The notes under the pieces: model-generated
Told to the model about the DNA's origin: nothing
The model's database searches: none
The model's input: only the letters and a program-made list of their open reading frames with translations
Position numbers and translations under genes: made by a program
NCBI GenBank assembly: GCA_003452395.1
Contig: DMOI01000040.1
Coordinates: 33,870 to 97,869, forward strand
From: Clostridiales bacterium
Lineage (GTDB): Bacteria; Bacillota; Clostridia; Lachnospirales; UBA12420
Length of the DNA: 64,000 nucleotides
Direction of reading: 5' to 3'
Shown: positions 53,571 through 63,193 of the stretch, piece by piece
How positions within the stretch are numbered: the stretch's first letter is position 1
Layout of the letters: each line of letters starts with the position of its first letter

Positions 53571-53591
53571 ATTCTAAGGAAAGTGATAATA

Positions 53592-54287
53592 ATGATTATA
53601 AAAGGTTTTCTTAAAACATCACTTATAGATTATCCTAATAAAATTGCAACTACTATTTTTGTAGGTGGTTGCAATTTTAAGTGTCCTTTTTGCCATAACG
53701 GAGATTTAGTTTTATCATCAAATAAACTAAAGACTTATACTGAAGACGAGATTTTTGAACACATAAAAAAGCGGAAGAATATATTAGAGGGTATTTGCAT
53801 TACAGGCGGAGAGCCTACAATGTATGATGATTTACCAGCTTTTATTGAAAAGATTAAAAAGTATGGATTACAAGTTAAACTCGATACAAATGGAACTAAT
53901 CCTGATATGATAAAAGAGCTTTTAGATAAAAGTTATCTAGACTATATAGCCATGGATATAAAAAATTCGAAAAATAAATATTCATTATCGACAGGTGTAA
54001 AAATGAATGACATAACCAATATTGATACCTCGATAAAACTGTTAATTAACTCCGGTATTGATTATGAATTTAGAACTACTGTTGTTCGTGAGTTACATGA
54101 TGAAGATGATTTTCACAAAATGGGAGAATGGATAACAGGAGCTAAAAGATATTACTTACAACAATATGTGGAATCAGATAAGCAAATAAAATATGGATTT
54201 AGTGCATATACCAAGGAAAAGCTTTTTGAATTCAAAGATATACTAGAAGAATACGTGAAAGAAGTAAATATAAGAGGGATAGTATAG
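53592..54287 (+). CDS. nrdG: Anaerobic ribonucleotide reductase activating protein (radical SAM)
   Basis: Uses SAM and a [4Fe-4S] cluster to form the glycyl radical on NrdD. 231 residues with CNFKCPFC (C27, C31, C34), ITGGEPT for SAM binding and KLDTNGTNP. This is the longer NrdG2-type activase. Start at ATG 53592; AAGGAAAG lies upstream, and a GTG at 53583 is possible. Confidence 0.9.
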   Translation: MIIKGFLKTSLIDYPNKIATTIFVGGCNFKCPFCHNGDLVLSSNKLKTYTEDEIFEHIKKRKNILEGICITGGEPTMYDDLPAFIEKIKKYGLQVKLDTNGTNPDMIKELLDKSYLDYIAMDIKNSKNKYSLSTGVKMNDITNIDTSIKLLINSGIDYEFRTTVVRELHDEDDFHKMGEWITGAKRYYLQQYVESDKQIKYGFSAYTKEKLFEFKDILEEYVKEVNIRGIV

Positions 54288-54309
54288 AAAACATATAAAA
54301 CATGTAGTT

Positions 54310-54337
54310 AGCAGATATAACTTATCTGCTTTTTTCA
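54310..54337 (+). terminator. Terminator of the nrd operon
   Basis: agcagata pairs with tatctgct, then TTTTTTC. Confidence 0.85.
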
Positions 54338-54429
54338 TATTTAAATATTTATATAATATACTTATAATAAAGTGTACATAGATTGTTTATTATATGTTAT
54401 TTAATATTTATATATTTAGGGGGGTAATT

Positions 54430-54993
54430 ATGTCTAATATGAGTATAACAGAATCTTATATAAAAGGACTATTTATTATTGAAAGTAAGCAAGTTAAACA
54501 AAATGAAAGTGATTTACTCACAGAATATTATAATAAAAAGCTTTTTTGTGAGTATGAACTTTTTACTGAATTTATAAGTAATGTAGATATCAGCACAAGA
54601 AAAGGCTGTTTAAGAGGATTATATTTTTACAGAAGCACACCCGTGTTTAAACTTATAAAGGTATTAAAAGGTGAGGTATACATAGTTGCTGTTGATTTAA
54701 GAAGGGATTCTCCTACATATAGTAAAAGTTATAGCGTGGTTCTTTCTAACCAAAATAGAAAACAGTTTTACATACCTAATAATTTTGCATATGGTTTCCT
54801 TTCATTAGAGGATACAAATATCTTAAACATAAGTTCTAATGTATATAATATGGAAGAAGATAAATTTTCTATCGCATGGAACGATAGAGATCTAAAAATA
54901 GAATGGCCACTACAAAAAGCGGGCAATATAATTATATCAAGACAAAATCAAAAAAGTATTAATTTTAATGAAATAACAAAAATCCTATACTGA
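54430..54993 (+). CDS. RmlC-like cupin (dTDP-4-dehydrorhamnose 3,5-epimerase family), catalytic histidines replaced
   Basis: 187 residues aligning end to end with RmlC: NVDISTRKGCLRGLYFYRS, GEVYIVAVDLRRDSPTYSKS, NRKQFYIPNNFAYGFLSL and WNDRDLKIEWPL. In active RmlC the first phrase reads RGLHY and the third FAHGF; here both histidines are tyrosine. It may bind a nucleotide sugar without epimerising it. No other rhamnose genes are near. ATG 54430 follows GGGGGG by six bases; the frame is open to 54394. Confidence 0.75.
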   Translation: MSNMSITESYIKGLFIIESKQVKQNESDLLTEYYNKKLFCEYELFTEFISNVDISTRKGCLRGLYFYRSTPVFKLIKVLKGEVYIVAVDLRRDSPTYSKSYSVVLSNQNRKQFYIPNNFAYGFLSLEDTNILNISSNVYNMEEDKFSIAWNDRDLKIEWPLQKAGNIIISRQNQKSINFNEITKILY

Positions 54994-55034
54994 GTATTAC
55001 TAGACAAATTAAGATCAAATAATCCAAAAAACTC

Positions 55035-55070
55035 AAAATGCAAGGTATAAAGCCCTTGCATTTTATTATT
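55035..55070 (+). terminator. Terminator after the RmlC-like gene
   Basis: aaaatgcaagg pairs with ccttgcatttt, then ATTATTAT. Confidence 0.75.
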
Positions 55071-55142
55071 ATATATGGTAGAATCTAATAACAAATCTGT
55101 CATTTTAATGACAAATACAAACTATAGGAGGATACAATATTT

Positions 55143-55559
55143 ATGGAAAAAACGTATGTAATGCTTAAGCCAGATGCAGTAAAAAGAAACCTTACAGGTG
55201 AAATAATAAAAAGAATAGAAAGCAAGGGGTTAAAAATTGTAAACATTAAAATGATGCAATTAGATGAAAAGATTTTAATAGAGCATTATGCACATCATGC
55301 TAGTAAACCATTTTTTCCTGAAATAGTAGCATTTATGACTTCAGGACCAGTTATACCTATGATTATAGAAGGAGAAGATGCTATTAAAAAAGTTAAAATG
55401 CTTATTGGACCAACTAAATGGTTTGATGCACAACCTGGATCACTTAGAGGAGACTTTGCGTCATCAGTAATGGAAAATCTGGTACACTGTACAGATCCCG
55501 CTGATCCAGAAGGAACAGCAGAAGTGGAAATTAATAGATTCTTTGGGGAAAATGTATAA
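55143..55559 (+). CDS. ndk: Nucleoside diphosphate kinase
   Basis: Balances nucleoside triphosphate pools. 138 residues; starts MEKTYVMLKPDAVKRNLTGEII, with the phosphate-accepting H115 in ENLVHCTD (usually NIIHGSD). RBS AGGAGG. Single-gene unit. A hairpin (actattcg / cgaatagt, about 55574-55607) and then the terminator follow. Confidence 0.96.
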   Translation: MEKTYVMLKPDAVKRNLTGEIIKRIESKGLKIVNIKMMQLDEKILIEHYAHHASKPFFPEIVAFMTSGPVIPMIIEGEDAIKKVKMLIGPTKWFDAQPGSLRGDFASSVMENLVHCTDPADPEGTAEVEINRFFGENV

Positions 55560-55621
55560 ATGATGTCATACTTTACTATTCGCTAAAGACAAGTTTAACG
55601 AATAGTTACACAGAAGTTAAT

Positions 55622-55660
55622 AAAAAACAACATATATTAAACAATTATATGTTGTTTTTT
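55622..55660. terminator. Bidirectional terminator, ndk / GGDEF gene
   Basis: aaaaaacaacatata pairs with tatatgttgtttttt between convergent genes; poly-A on the left and poly-T on the right serve both strands. Confidence 0.85.
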
Positions 55661-55673
55661 ATTAGTAACACTT

Positions 55674-57254
55674 TCATAAAACTACTTTATCTAAATTATA
55701 ATATTTTTCATCTTGTAAATATTTTGAGCAAAGATCTATTCCACGTTTTTCAGAATTCCATTTTCCATGGACTTCTCTTGTAGGAGAGTTTTCTAATATT
55801 AAAGTTGCTTCATTTAGTTTGTATTGTTTTTCTTGATCAGCTAAGTTTTCATTTAATTCTTTTATTAATACTCCTGGTGTGTTAAAATTACTTTGGTCAT
55901 AGAATTCAGTACAGTGTATCATAGCTATCTGATATTCACCTTCTTGTCTTGTTCTATTAAAATCTGTTATTATTTTTTCTAATTCTCTTTTTTTTACTTC
56001 TTTATCGTGTATTACAATAAATTGTCCGGCTCCTGCTTTTATGTATATCGGCTCGTTTTCAAAGTTACTTTCATTAAAAAAAGTTTTAACTTTTATAGCA
56101 CCTGCCCGCAGCAAACTATCGCCTTCTTCATGTCCTTGGGCATCATTTACAGCTTTTAGTCCAAGAAGTCTTAGACAAGTAATGTGCTTTCCTTCCACGT
56201 GTGCAGTAATGTGTTCTTTGTCATCAAACATATGCCTTGCAAACTCGCTTTTAAAAAAGCCTGTCGTTTTATCAATAGTTATTTCATCTTTCATAGTAAA
56301 AAATATATCTAGCAATTTATCTTTTGACATTTGTTTAAAAAAATTCTTATTTTTTTTCAGTATTGCATCCTTTATTCTAGCTTTTTCATCATATTCCATA
56401 TTTGTTTTTGAAGAGTATCTAGAGTGTTTACTGAGATTTGATCTTTTAGTTAAATATTTAACTCTGCTATATGTTTTTAAAGTGCTTAAATCTTCATTAT
56501 TATTTTCATCAATATCAAATATACTTATCATGTTGCTAGACGGGTTTTCTATTATTCCTACTTTTTTTATATTAAATGATTCTATAGTAATTCCCTTTTG
56601 AATATTTTTTTTAATGTACATATCTTTTTCTATTTTATCTAGAAACTCTTTAATATCCATTTCAGGTAAATATGTACCGTGTCCTTCTGCAAATTCTACC
56701 TCGAATTTTTGGTTACTTTTAGTATATGCTTTATCTATTATTTTAAAGTCGGTTATTAGTTGTTTTAATAGCTTTTCGTCTAAATTCAACTTATATTTAT
56801 TTTTAATGTTTGTCAATATCAATTGAATATGGGCTTCTTTATTTATCATTTCCTTTAATTCCATTAGCATCTCAATTTTATCTTCTCCAGTTACAGTATT
56901 ATATACTGCAAGTACTTCATCACCACCAAATCTTATAGCATAATCACCTTTATGTTCCTCAGTAGTAAGTCGTATAAGCCCAGCTACTATTCGAATATAT
57001 CTATCTCCTATATCTTCACCAAACGAATTGGCTATTTTCAGATTATTTATATCTGTAAAAACTAATGTTTTTGGGGTAGTAGTTTTTTTAGTAAGACCGT
57101 TCATAAAATATTCCCACATATTTTTACTATATAATCCAGTTTTTTTATCTCTGAAATGTTTCTTTAAAGAAATAATAATTTTTATCAAAGTGTTAGTATT
57201 GTTTAAATTTTTTATATTATCATCACTTAACTCTAATATTGGTTGTATAACCAT
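55674..57254 (-). CDS. Tandem GGDEF-domain protein (diguanylate cyclase-like plus degenerate copy)
   Basis: 526 residues. First GGDEF-like domain (about 35-230): DKKTGLYSKNMWEYF, metal site TLVFTDINNLK and RFGGDEVLAVY, so catalysis is possible. A helical insert of about 60 residues lies between the GGDEV strand and EFAEGHGTY. Second domain (about 325-480): DKTTGFFKSEF ... LRLLGLKAVNDAQGHEEGD, with AGAGQFIVI in place of GGDEF, so it is probably inactive. No membrane segment or other sensor domain. ATG 57254 has GGTGGTG seven bases upstream; a GTG at 57260 overlaps that site. May make or sense cyclic di-GMP. Confidence 0.7.
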   Translation of the reverse strand: MVIQPILELSDDNIKNLNNTNTLIKIIISLKKHFRDKKTGLYSKNMWEYFMNGLTKKTTTPKTLVFTDINNLKIANSFGEDIGDRYIRIVAGLIRLTTEEHKGDYAIRFGGDEVLAVYNTVTGEDKIEMLMELKEMINKEAHIQLILTNIKNKYKLNLDEKLLKQLITDFKIIDKAYTKSNQKFEVEFAEGHGTYLPEMDIKEFLDKIEKDMYIKKNIQKGITIESFNIKKVGIIENPSSNMISIFDIDENNNEDLSTLKTYSRVKYLTKRSNLSKHSRYSSKTNMEYDEKARIKDAILKKNKNFFKQMSKDKLLDIFFTMKDEITIDKTTGFFKSEFARHMFDDKEHITAHVEGKHITCLRLLGLKAVNDAQGHEEGDSLLRAGAIKVKTFFNESNFENEPIYIKAGAGQFIVIHDKEVKKRELEKIITDFNRTRQEGEYQIAMIHCTEFYDQSNFNTPGVLIKELNENLADQEKQYKLNEATLILENSPTREVHGKWNSEKRGIDLCSKYLQDEKYYNLDKVVL

Positions 57255-57344
57255 GCTCACTCACCACCATTCTTAAAAGTTTTTTAGCCTATAAAATCAA
57301 AATATGTTACTATTTTATAATAATTACCAAAAATTGTCAATAGT

Positions 57345-58481
57345 TTACAGTAAAAATTCTAATAAAACTTTGTTCGACACATCAATCCCAAATCTGGTAA
57401 GTCGTATATAATCACCTTTGTGTTCAATTAAACCTTTATTTATAAGTCCATCAATAGTTTTTAGATAAACATCATCTATATCTACACCAAAAATATTCCT
57501 AAAGTCTAATTTGCTAACACCAATGGTTTTTCTAAGCCCTAGAAACATAAACTCTTCATATTTAGCTTTGGTGTCAATTTTTTCTATATTGTATTGTATG
57601 ACATTATTATTTAGAACTTCTTTACTGTATATATCTATATTTTTAGTATTATGGTATCTTTCATTATTATAGTATGAATGGGCCCCTAGTCCAAGTCCTA
57701 GATATTCTTTAGCGTCCCAATATATAAGATTATGTTTGCATTCGTACCCATCTTTAGCAAAATTGGATATTTCATACTGATTGTAACCTATATTGCTAAG
57801 GAAATCACAAATTAGATGATACATCTCTCTATCCAGCTTCTCATCTGGTAAATCAAGACCACCCCTTGTATATAAATCCATCATTTTAGTACCCTTCTCT
57901 AAAGTTAAACCATAAAAGGATATATGTTTTATATCAAGTTTTGAAACATTATATAATGTTTCTTTCAGCATTGCTAACGTTTGGTTTGGTAAAGAAAACA
58001 TTAGGTCTACATTTATATTATCAATTCCTTGGTTTTTAAGGTTGTTATATGCTACTAGAAAATCTTTTTGGGTGTGAACTCTCCCCAGTTTTTTTAACAA
58101 CTCATCTTGCCAAGCTTGTAGTCCTATGCTCACTCTATTTATTTTATAATCTTTCATAATCTTTATTTTATCAAGAGTAAGACTATTTGGGTTGCTTTCT
58201 ATAGAAAACTCTTTAACATACTTCATATTTATATTTTCAAGCATACAATATAACAGTTTTTCAAGCTGTGCAGTACTAAGTATAGAAGGGGTTCCTCCAC
58301 CTATAAATATAGTATTAATTTGTAAACTATTTAATTTATCTTTTAAATTTACAATATCTTCACATAATAAATTTATGTAACCTTCTATATTATCACTCTT
58401 ATTATCAAAAGATAGAAAATCGCAATAAAAACATTTACTTTCACAAAATGGTATATGTATGTAAAGTCCTATTTCTTTCAT
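57345..58481 (-). CDS. hemW: Radical SAM family heme chaperone HemW
   Basis: 378 residues, starts MKEIGLYIHIPFCESKCFYCDF with the cluster cysteines C13, C17 and C20; IFIGGGTPSIL for SAM binding and the C-terminal HemN-like domain (KYEEFMFLGLRKTIGVSKLDF). Often misnamed oxygen-independent coproporphyrinogen oxidase; the CxxxCxxC without the fourth HemN cysteine fits HemW. GGAG lies upstream of the ATG. Confidence 0.92.
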   Translation of the reverse strand: MKEIGLYIHIPFCESKCFYCDFLSFDNKSDNIEGYINLLCEDIVNLKDKLNSLQINTIFIGGGTPSILSTAQLEKLLYCMLENINMKYVKEFSIESNPNSLTLDKIKIMKDYKINRVSIGLQAWQDELLKKLGRVHTQKDFLVAYNNLKNQGIDNINVDLMFSLPNQTLAMLKETLYNVSKLDIKHISFYGLTLEKGTKMMDLYTRGGLDLPDEKLDREMYHLICDFLSNIGYNQYEISNFAKDGYECKHNLIYWDAKEYLGLGLGAHSYYNNERYHNTKNIDIYSKEVLNNNVIQYNIEKIDTKAKYEEFMFLGLRKTIGVSKLDFRNIFGVDIDDVYLKTIDGLINKGLIEHKGDYIRLTRFGIDVSNKVLLEFLL

Positions 58482-58510
58482 AAGTATTTTCAGCTCCTAG
58501 GGTTAAAACG

Positions 58511-58545
58511 CATAAAAGACAGCACCTATGCTGTCCTTTATTTTT
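58511..58545 (-). terminator. Terminator after the SH3/NlpC hydrolase gene
   Basis: gacagca pairs with tgctgtc, with A-T extension on both sides, followed by TTTTATG on the minus strand. Confidence 0.65.
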
Positions 58546-58563
58546 CTCTGGTAATCTGACAAT

Positions 58564-59958
58564 TTAATTAAGCACTCTTCTCGCCGTTCTGTATACATTG
58601 CCATAATCAGAAAGTGCTGTTATTACCACTCCACTATGGTTATTAGACGATGATGCATGTATAAATTTATTATTTCCAATATATATTCCAACATGGGTTA
58701 TATAACCTTTTTTCAAAGTATCAAAAAATACTAGATCTCCTGATTTTAGTTCGTCTCGTTTCACAAAACTACCTGAATTAGCTTGTTCTTTTGCAGTACG
58801 AGGTATGTTTATATTAAACTTTGACATAATATTTTTAGTAAACCCCGAACAGTCAATACCACCTGTTAAGCTGTTACCACCCCACACATATTTAGTTCCT
58901 AAAAACTTTTTGGAATATTCTATTATAGAGGTAGCTTCTGAACTTGTACTTTTTGTACTTTCAGCATTAACTATATTATTTTCTTTTGGTACACTAGTAT
59001 CTAGTAACTTTTCATCAACAAACTCTTGTGATACATATCCTTCTTCACCATCATTGGTTTGTACTTGTATCCATCCTGAATTAACTTCTTTAACAACTTT
59101 TAGTTTTGCACCAAAAGCAAGTGAAAGCTTCTTATTTGAAACTATTGTTGGATATTCACGCAAATTAACACCTTGCTGAGATATAACATATACATAATCT
59201 AGCTTTGCGGTTGTTGCTATAACGTTATTTGTGCTACTAGTAGTAGTTGGAGAAATTGTAACATATGTAGATAGTACCCATCCTGTGTTATTATTTGCTT
59301 TTATGTGATACCAACCGTCACTTTTGGAAATAGTCGATATATTAGTATTCTTAGCAAGTTTTGTTATGACAGAACTTGTAGTATTAGATTCTTTTCTTAA
59401 ATTTACATTGTCTGCATTTATTGTTCCATTAGATTCAGCAACAGTTTGTTTATTATTAGAATTTTGAACCTCTGAGTTAAAATCTTTATTTATGACTTCA
59501 ATATATTCACCGAAAACCCATGCAGCTTGTCCTTCAAAATTGATTTTGTACCAATCTTGGTTCTGAGATAAAACCTTTAGCTCACGTCCACTATTTAATT
59601 CTCCTATAACTTCGCAATTCATGTTTGCTTCTGCTCTTACATTTATATTGTTTCCTGTAACATATGCATTGTTAGTTGTTGAAATAAAATCCTTTAATAT
59701 GTACATATATCCATTTTGTGTTTTAAATTTGTACCAGTTGTTTTTTATTCCAATGATGCTTATTTTTTCGCTTTTTTGAAGTTGTCCAACTTTACCGTAA
59801 ACAGTATCTGGTCCTGTTCTATAATTTACATCATAGCCTGTACATGTACCTGTAATACCTTCAGCTTGGATAATTATAGAGCCTATAAGCATATAAAACA
59901 TTATAAAAGTCGATATAGCAAAAATTTTATTAAGCAAATTTATTTTATAGGTATCCAT
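58564..59958 (-). CDS. Secreted SH3b / NlpC-P60 (C40) peptidoglycan hydrolase
   Basis: 464 residues: N-terminal hydrophobic signal (about 10-32), four bacterial SH3 repeats (about 35-90, 95-155, 170-230, 250-315), a short linker, and a C-terminal NlpC/P60 domain with catalytic cysteine in GGIDCSGFT, histidine in ITHVGIYIG, and FIHASSSN. Cleaves stem peptides in cell wall. All catalytic residues are present, unlike the domain at 29903-30703. GGAGG upstream of the ATG. Confidence 0.92.
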   Translation of the reverse strand: MDTYKINLLNKIFAISTFIMFYMLIGSIIIQAEGITGTCTGYDVNYRTGPDTVYGKVGQLQKSEKISIIGIKNNWYKFKTQNGYMYILKDFISTTNNAYVTGNNINVRAEANMNCEVIGELNSGRELKVLSQNQDWYKINFEGQAAWVFGEYIEVINKDFNSEVQNSNNKQTVAESNGTINADNVNLRKESNTTSSVITKLAKNTNISTISKSDGWYHIKANNNTGWVLSTYVTISPTTTSSTNNVIATTAKLDYVYVISQQGVNLREYPTIVSNKKLSLAFGAKLKVVKEVNSGWIQVQTNDGEEGYVSQEFVDEKLLDTSVPKENNIVNAESTKSTSSEATSIIEYSKKFLGTKYVWGGNSLTGGIDCSGFTKNIMSKFNINIPRTAKEQANSGSFVKRDELKSGDLVFFDTLKKGYITHVGIYIGNNKFIHASSSNNHSGVVITALSDYGNVYRTARRVLN

Positions 59959-60034
59959 TTACATTCCTCCAAAAAGCATTATGTGTTATATTTTTTGTAA
60001 TAATATACATATATTAACTAATTGTTACGAACTT

Positions 60035-60063
60035 ATTATATAATTTTTACATACATTTGTCAA
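60035..60063 (-). promoter_or_regulatory. Consensus sigma-A promoter of the SH3/NlpC gene
   Basis: On the minus strand TTGACA, 17 bases, TATAAT: exact consensus, about 75 bases before the start codon. Confidence 0.8.
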
Positions 60064-60088
60064 GCTTTTTTTCTAATTTCACATATTA

Positions 60089-60129
60089 TATCGACAAAAA
60101 AGCTATATTATATAGCTTTTTTGTCGATA
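60089..60129. terminator. Terminator after the flavodoxin gene
   Basis: 19-base perfect stem (tatcgacaaaaaagctata) with a TTA loop; the stem itself contains the T run in both directions. Confidence 0.8.
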
Positions 60130-60172
60130 GGCTCTTGTAACTTAGGATTACATGGAGTTTATTATTATATAT

Positions 60173-60649
60173 TTAAATATTATTAATACCCATATCGTAA
60201 ATGAGTTTTTCAACTTTATTTATTTTAATACCATAATTATTTAAATATTCTTCAGGTACAAAATTAAGCATAATTTTCTCTAAAATACTAAAGTCATGAA
60301 TATATAGCTCGTAACCTAAATTCTCTTTTGCTTTGCATATATTTATAAGCTTGGTAGGAAAATTATTTTTAAATTCATTAATATCCATAAGTGCCGAGGA
60401 AATAAATAATCCCAAGGTTTTGGTAATCAAAATTTCGGAGTTAGTAATACAAAAAGTTGCTATTTCTTTCTGAATTTTATTATGATATATTGATCCACCA
60501 ATTATTAAATAATCATATTCTCTTATATCTGGATTTGGATGCTCATGTATATTTATAGAATCAACCTGTCCTAACATTCTTTCTTTTAATAAATCCACGC
60601 ATCTTTTTACTGACCCGTGTTTACTTGCATAAATTATAGCAGTTTTCAT
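60173..60649 (-). CDS. Flavodoxin-domain protein
   Basis: 158 residues: FMN phosphate-binding loop YASKHGSVKRCVDLL, then EYDYLIIGGSIYHNKIQKEI and a diverged C-terminal half. Resembles the flavodoxin/HemG-like group that carries electrons or oxidises protoporphyrinogen, but the function here is unknown. ATG 60649 is preceded by AAGGGGTGA; a GTG at 60661 overlaps that site. Confidence 0.75.
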   Translation of the reverse strand: MKTAIIYASKHGSVKRCVDLLKERMLGQVDSINIHEHPNPDIREYDYLIIGGSIYHNKIQKEIATFCITNSEILITKTLGLFISSALMDINEFKNNFPTKLINICKAKENLGYELYIHDFSILEKIMLNFVPEEYLNNYGIKINKVEKLIYDMGINNI

Positions 60650-60862
60650 TATTGTAATCACCCCTTATATTTTCTTAACGTTAGTAATAATTCATTATAG
60701 CAAATAAAATTTATATTTTCAATAATTTAATAGAAAAAACTATTAATTACATGATTATATAAAATATATTATAATATGGCAAGAACTTTTTTAACTAACC
60801 CTGTTTAATTGATAATATCCAATATTGCAAATAAAAAAATTGTAATATTTTAGTAATATATA

Positions 60863-60891
60863 TTGTTTTTTTTGCATTTTTATTGTATAAT
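60863..60891 (+). promoter_or_regulatory. Sigma-A-type promoter
   Basis: TTGTTT, 17 bases, TATAAT, about 38 bases before the gene at 60929. The remaining divergent gap (60662-60860) is AT-rich with nothing else recognised. Confidence 0.55.
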
Positions 60892-60928
60892 TGTATTAGA
60901 AAAGTTATGACCTAAAGGGGGAAGTTTT

Positions 60929-61489
60929 ATGGAGATACAAAATTTAATAAGCCTTGTCGGATCGAATATGTTTTTAATTGTGTCTTATTCTTTAATCTTT
61001 ATACTGCTTAGTTCATTTGCTTTAAGGTTCATTGCTAAGATTTTTATGTTTTTTATATATATCGGTGTATTCGTATTTGCTATGTCTTTTATGTTTTCAT
61101 CTTCACCTGACATAGGTGTAAATGATATTTCAATTGGTAAAATTGCCAAAAATATGTCTAATACTTTTAATGATATTAAAAAAACTTTTAACAATGGTAA
61201 AAATCTTATAACTAATGTAAAGAATACTTTTGATATTAATAAAGCTAAAAGTATTCTAAATGATTCAAATAATACATTAAGACAAATAAGTGACTATACG
61301 AAAACACAATTACCAAAAACAGAATCAAATTCGCAAAACTTCTTTCCCGAACAACAGATTATCACAGATGAAAATCAATCAATTACAATAACAGTAAATC
61401 CAAATGCAGAAGAATCTAAAGCTAATATAAATGAAAGTTTAGATAAATACAACTCTTTATTTAATGATTTGGTAAATATTGATGAATAA
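60929..61489 (+). CDS. Hypothetical membrane protein (186 aa)
   Basis: Not recognised. Two adjacent hydrophobic segments (about 12-32 and 36-56) are followed by a polar, asparagine/lysine-rich, probably helical tail with no cysteine. AAAGGGGGAAG lies before the ATG. It is a single-gene unit facing the DAK2 gene, with a shared terminator. Confidence 0.6.
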   Translation: MEIQNLISLVGSNMFLIVSYSLIFILLSSFALRFIAKIFMFFIYIGVFVFAMSFMFSSSPDIGVNDISIGKIAKNMSNTFNDIKKTFNNGKNLITNVKNTFDINKAKSILNDSNNTLRQISDYTKTQLPKTESNSQNFFPEQQIITDENQSITITVNPNAEESKANINESLDKYNSLFNDLVNIDE

Positions 61490-61531
61490 AAAAAGAACCC
61501 CTTTATAATCCACTTATAAAGGGGTTCTTTT
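61490..61531. terminator. Bidirectional terminator
   Basis: aaaagaacccctttata pairs with tataaaggggttctttt between convergent genes. Confidence 0.85.
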
Positions 61532-63158
61532 ACTCTACTGATATTATATAATAATAAACAGGTTGCCCTCCAAATTGTAATTCAACATCACAATCAGGGT
61601 ATTTTTTTAATATATATTCCTTTACTTTTTTTGCGTCATTTTCATTTATACCTTCACCATAGTATATAGATATGAGTTCGCTGTCTTGATCAATCATTGC
61701 ATCTATAGTATCTATCACTGTTTCAAAGACTTTCTTTCCTACTTTTTCTATTTTTCCTTGTATTATCCCGAGTATATCGTTCGTATTTATTTTTTTGTCA
61801 TCAACAACTGTATTTCTGACAGCATATGTTATCTCTGCTGATTTCAAGTTTTTGTACGATTTTTGAAGATTATCAAGATTTTTTTCTATTAATTCTGATG
61901 GATTATACGCAAGTAGTGTAGAGATACCTTGTGGTATATTTGTAGTATCTATAACATAAATATTTTTATCTTTTACAACATCTATTACTTGTTTAGCAGA
62001 TAATATAATATTTTTATTATTTGGAAGTATTATTATACTATTTGCATTAACGTTATTAACTGCTAGAAGTAAATCATCTGTGCTAGGGTTCATACTTTGA
62101 CCACCATTAACTACATAATCTGCTCCTAAATCTTTCATTATATTTTCTAGTCCACTTCCAGAGGCTACAGAAACAAATCCTATTTCCTTTGCTGGCTCAT
62201 TTTTTTTATTTTCTTCTTGTTTTGAAATAATATCTTCATGTTGTTCTTTCATATTTTCTATCTTTATGTGAACTAATCTTCCCATCTTAAGTGCTTCTTC
62301 TAAGACTTTACCTGGATTATTTGTATGTATGTGAACTTTTATTACTTCATCATCTTCAACCAAAACTATAGAATCACCTGATTTATTTAAAAACATATTT
62401 AGAGTCTTCATATTAGCATTTTGTTTTGGCCCTCTTTTAATCATAACCTCAGTGCAATATTCAAACAATATATTGCTTGTATCAATTTTCTTTATACTAT
62501 CCGAAGAAATACTTATATCAGAATCAGTATATAATTCAGGTTCTAGATCTACCATACCATCAATAAATCCTTCAATTATATGTAAAAAACCTTTACCACC
62601 TGCATCTACTACTTCAGCTTGTTTTAATTCTTCAAGCATTTCTGGTGTTTTAAGTAAGACTTCTTCTGCATAATTATAGGCTTCTTTTAAAAATTCCTTT
62701 ACATTATCATGATTATCAGCTATTTCCGTTGCTTTTTCTCCAAATTCTCTAATTATAGTAAGTATAGTTCCTTCTTTTGGTTTCATAACTGCTTTATATG
62801 CAGCTACTGATGCCTCAGAAAAAGCAAAAGCTAAATCATGTGGAGTAGCTTCTATTTTATCTGTAAGTCCACTTGCAAATCCTCTAAATATTTGTGATAA
62901 TATTACTCCTGAGTTACCTCTTGCACCTCTTAATGCACCATTTGAAGCAACCTTAGCAACCTCAGCAATAGTAGCAGTATTACTTAGCTTCTTAACTTCA
63001 TTTGCGACTGATGATATAGTCAAAGTCATATTTGTGCCCGTATCTCCATCAGGTACAGGAAATACATTCAGGTCATTAATAGCATTTTTATTTTTTTGTA
63101 AAATATTAGTTCCTGTTATAATCATATTTTTTAGCATTTGACCATCTATTGTCTTCAT
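61530..63158 (-). CDS. DAK2-domain protein, fatty acid kinase FakA-like (YloV)
   Basis: 542 residues: N-terminal DAK2 nucleotide-binding domain with NDLNVFPVPDGDTGTNM and LRGARGNSGVILSQIFRGF, middle DAK1/DegV-associated region and C-terminal domain. FakA phosphorylates exogenous fatty acids held by FakB (DegV family). Start at 63158 (MKTIDG), the usual family start, with GAAAGG 11 bases upstream; another ATG is at 63170. Pairs with the Asp23 gene. Confidence 0.92.
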   Translation of the reverse strand: MKTIDGQMLKNMIITGTNILQKNKNAINDLNVFPVPDGDTGTNMTLTISSVANEVKKLSNTATIAEVAKVASNGALRGARGNSGVILSQIFRGFASGLTDKIEATPHDLAFAFSEASVAAYKAVMKPKEGTILTIIREFGEKATEIADNHDNVKEFLKEAYNYAEEVLLKTPEMLEELKQAEVVDAGGKGFLHIIEGFIDGMVDLEPELYTDSDISISSDSIKKIDTSNILFEYCTEVMIKRGPKQNANMKTLNMFLNKSGDSIVLVEDDEVIKVHIHTNNPGKVLEEALKMGRLVHIKIENMKEQHEDIISKQEENKKNEPAKEIGFVSVASGSGLENIMKDLGADYVVNGGQSMNPSTDDLLLAVNNVNANSIIILPNNKNIILSAKQVIDVVKDKNIYVIDTTNIPQGISTLLAYNPSELIEKNLDNLQKSYKNLKSAEITYAVRNTVVDDKKINTNDILGIIQGKIEKVGKKVFETVIDTIDAMIDQDSELISIYYGEGINENDAKKVKEYILKKYPDCDVELQFGGQPVYYYIISVE

Positions 63159-63193
63159 ATTTTTTTTCATCCCTTTCGCCGATTAAGTCTTAA

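Noticed and set aside
56041..56601. Long plus-strand reading frame opposite the tandem GGDEF gene
   Set aside because: Antisense shadow; the minus strand has recognisable GGDEF motifs and an RBS.
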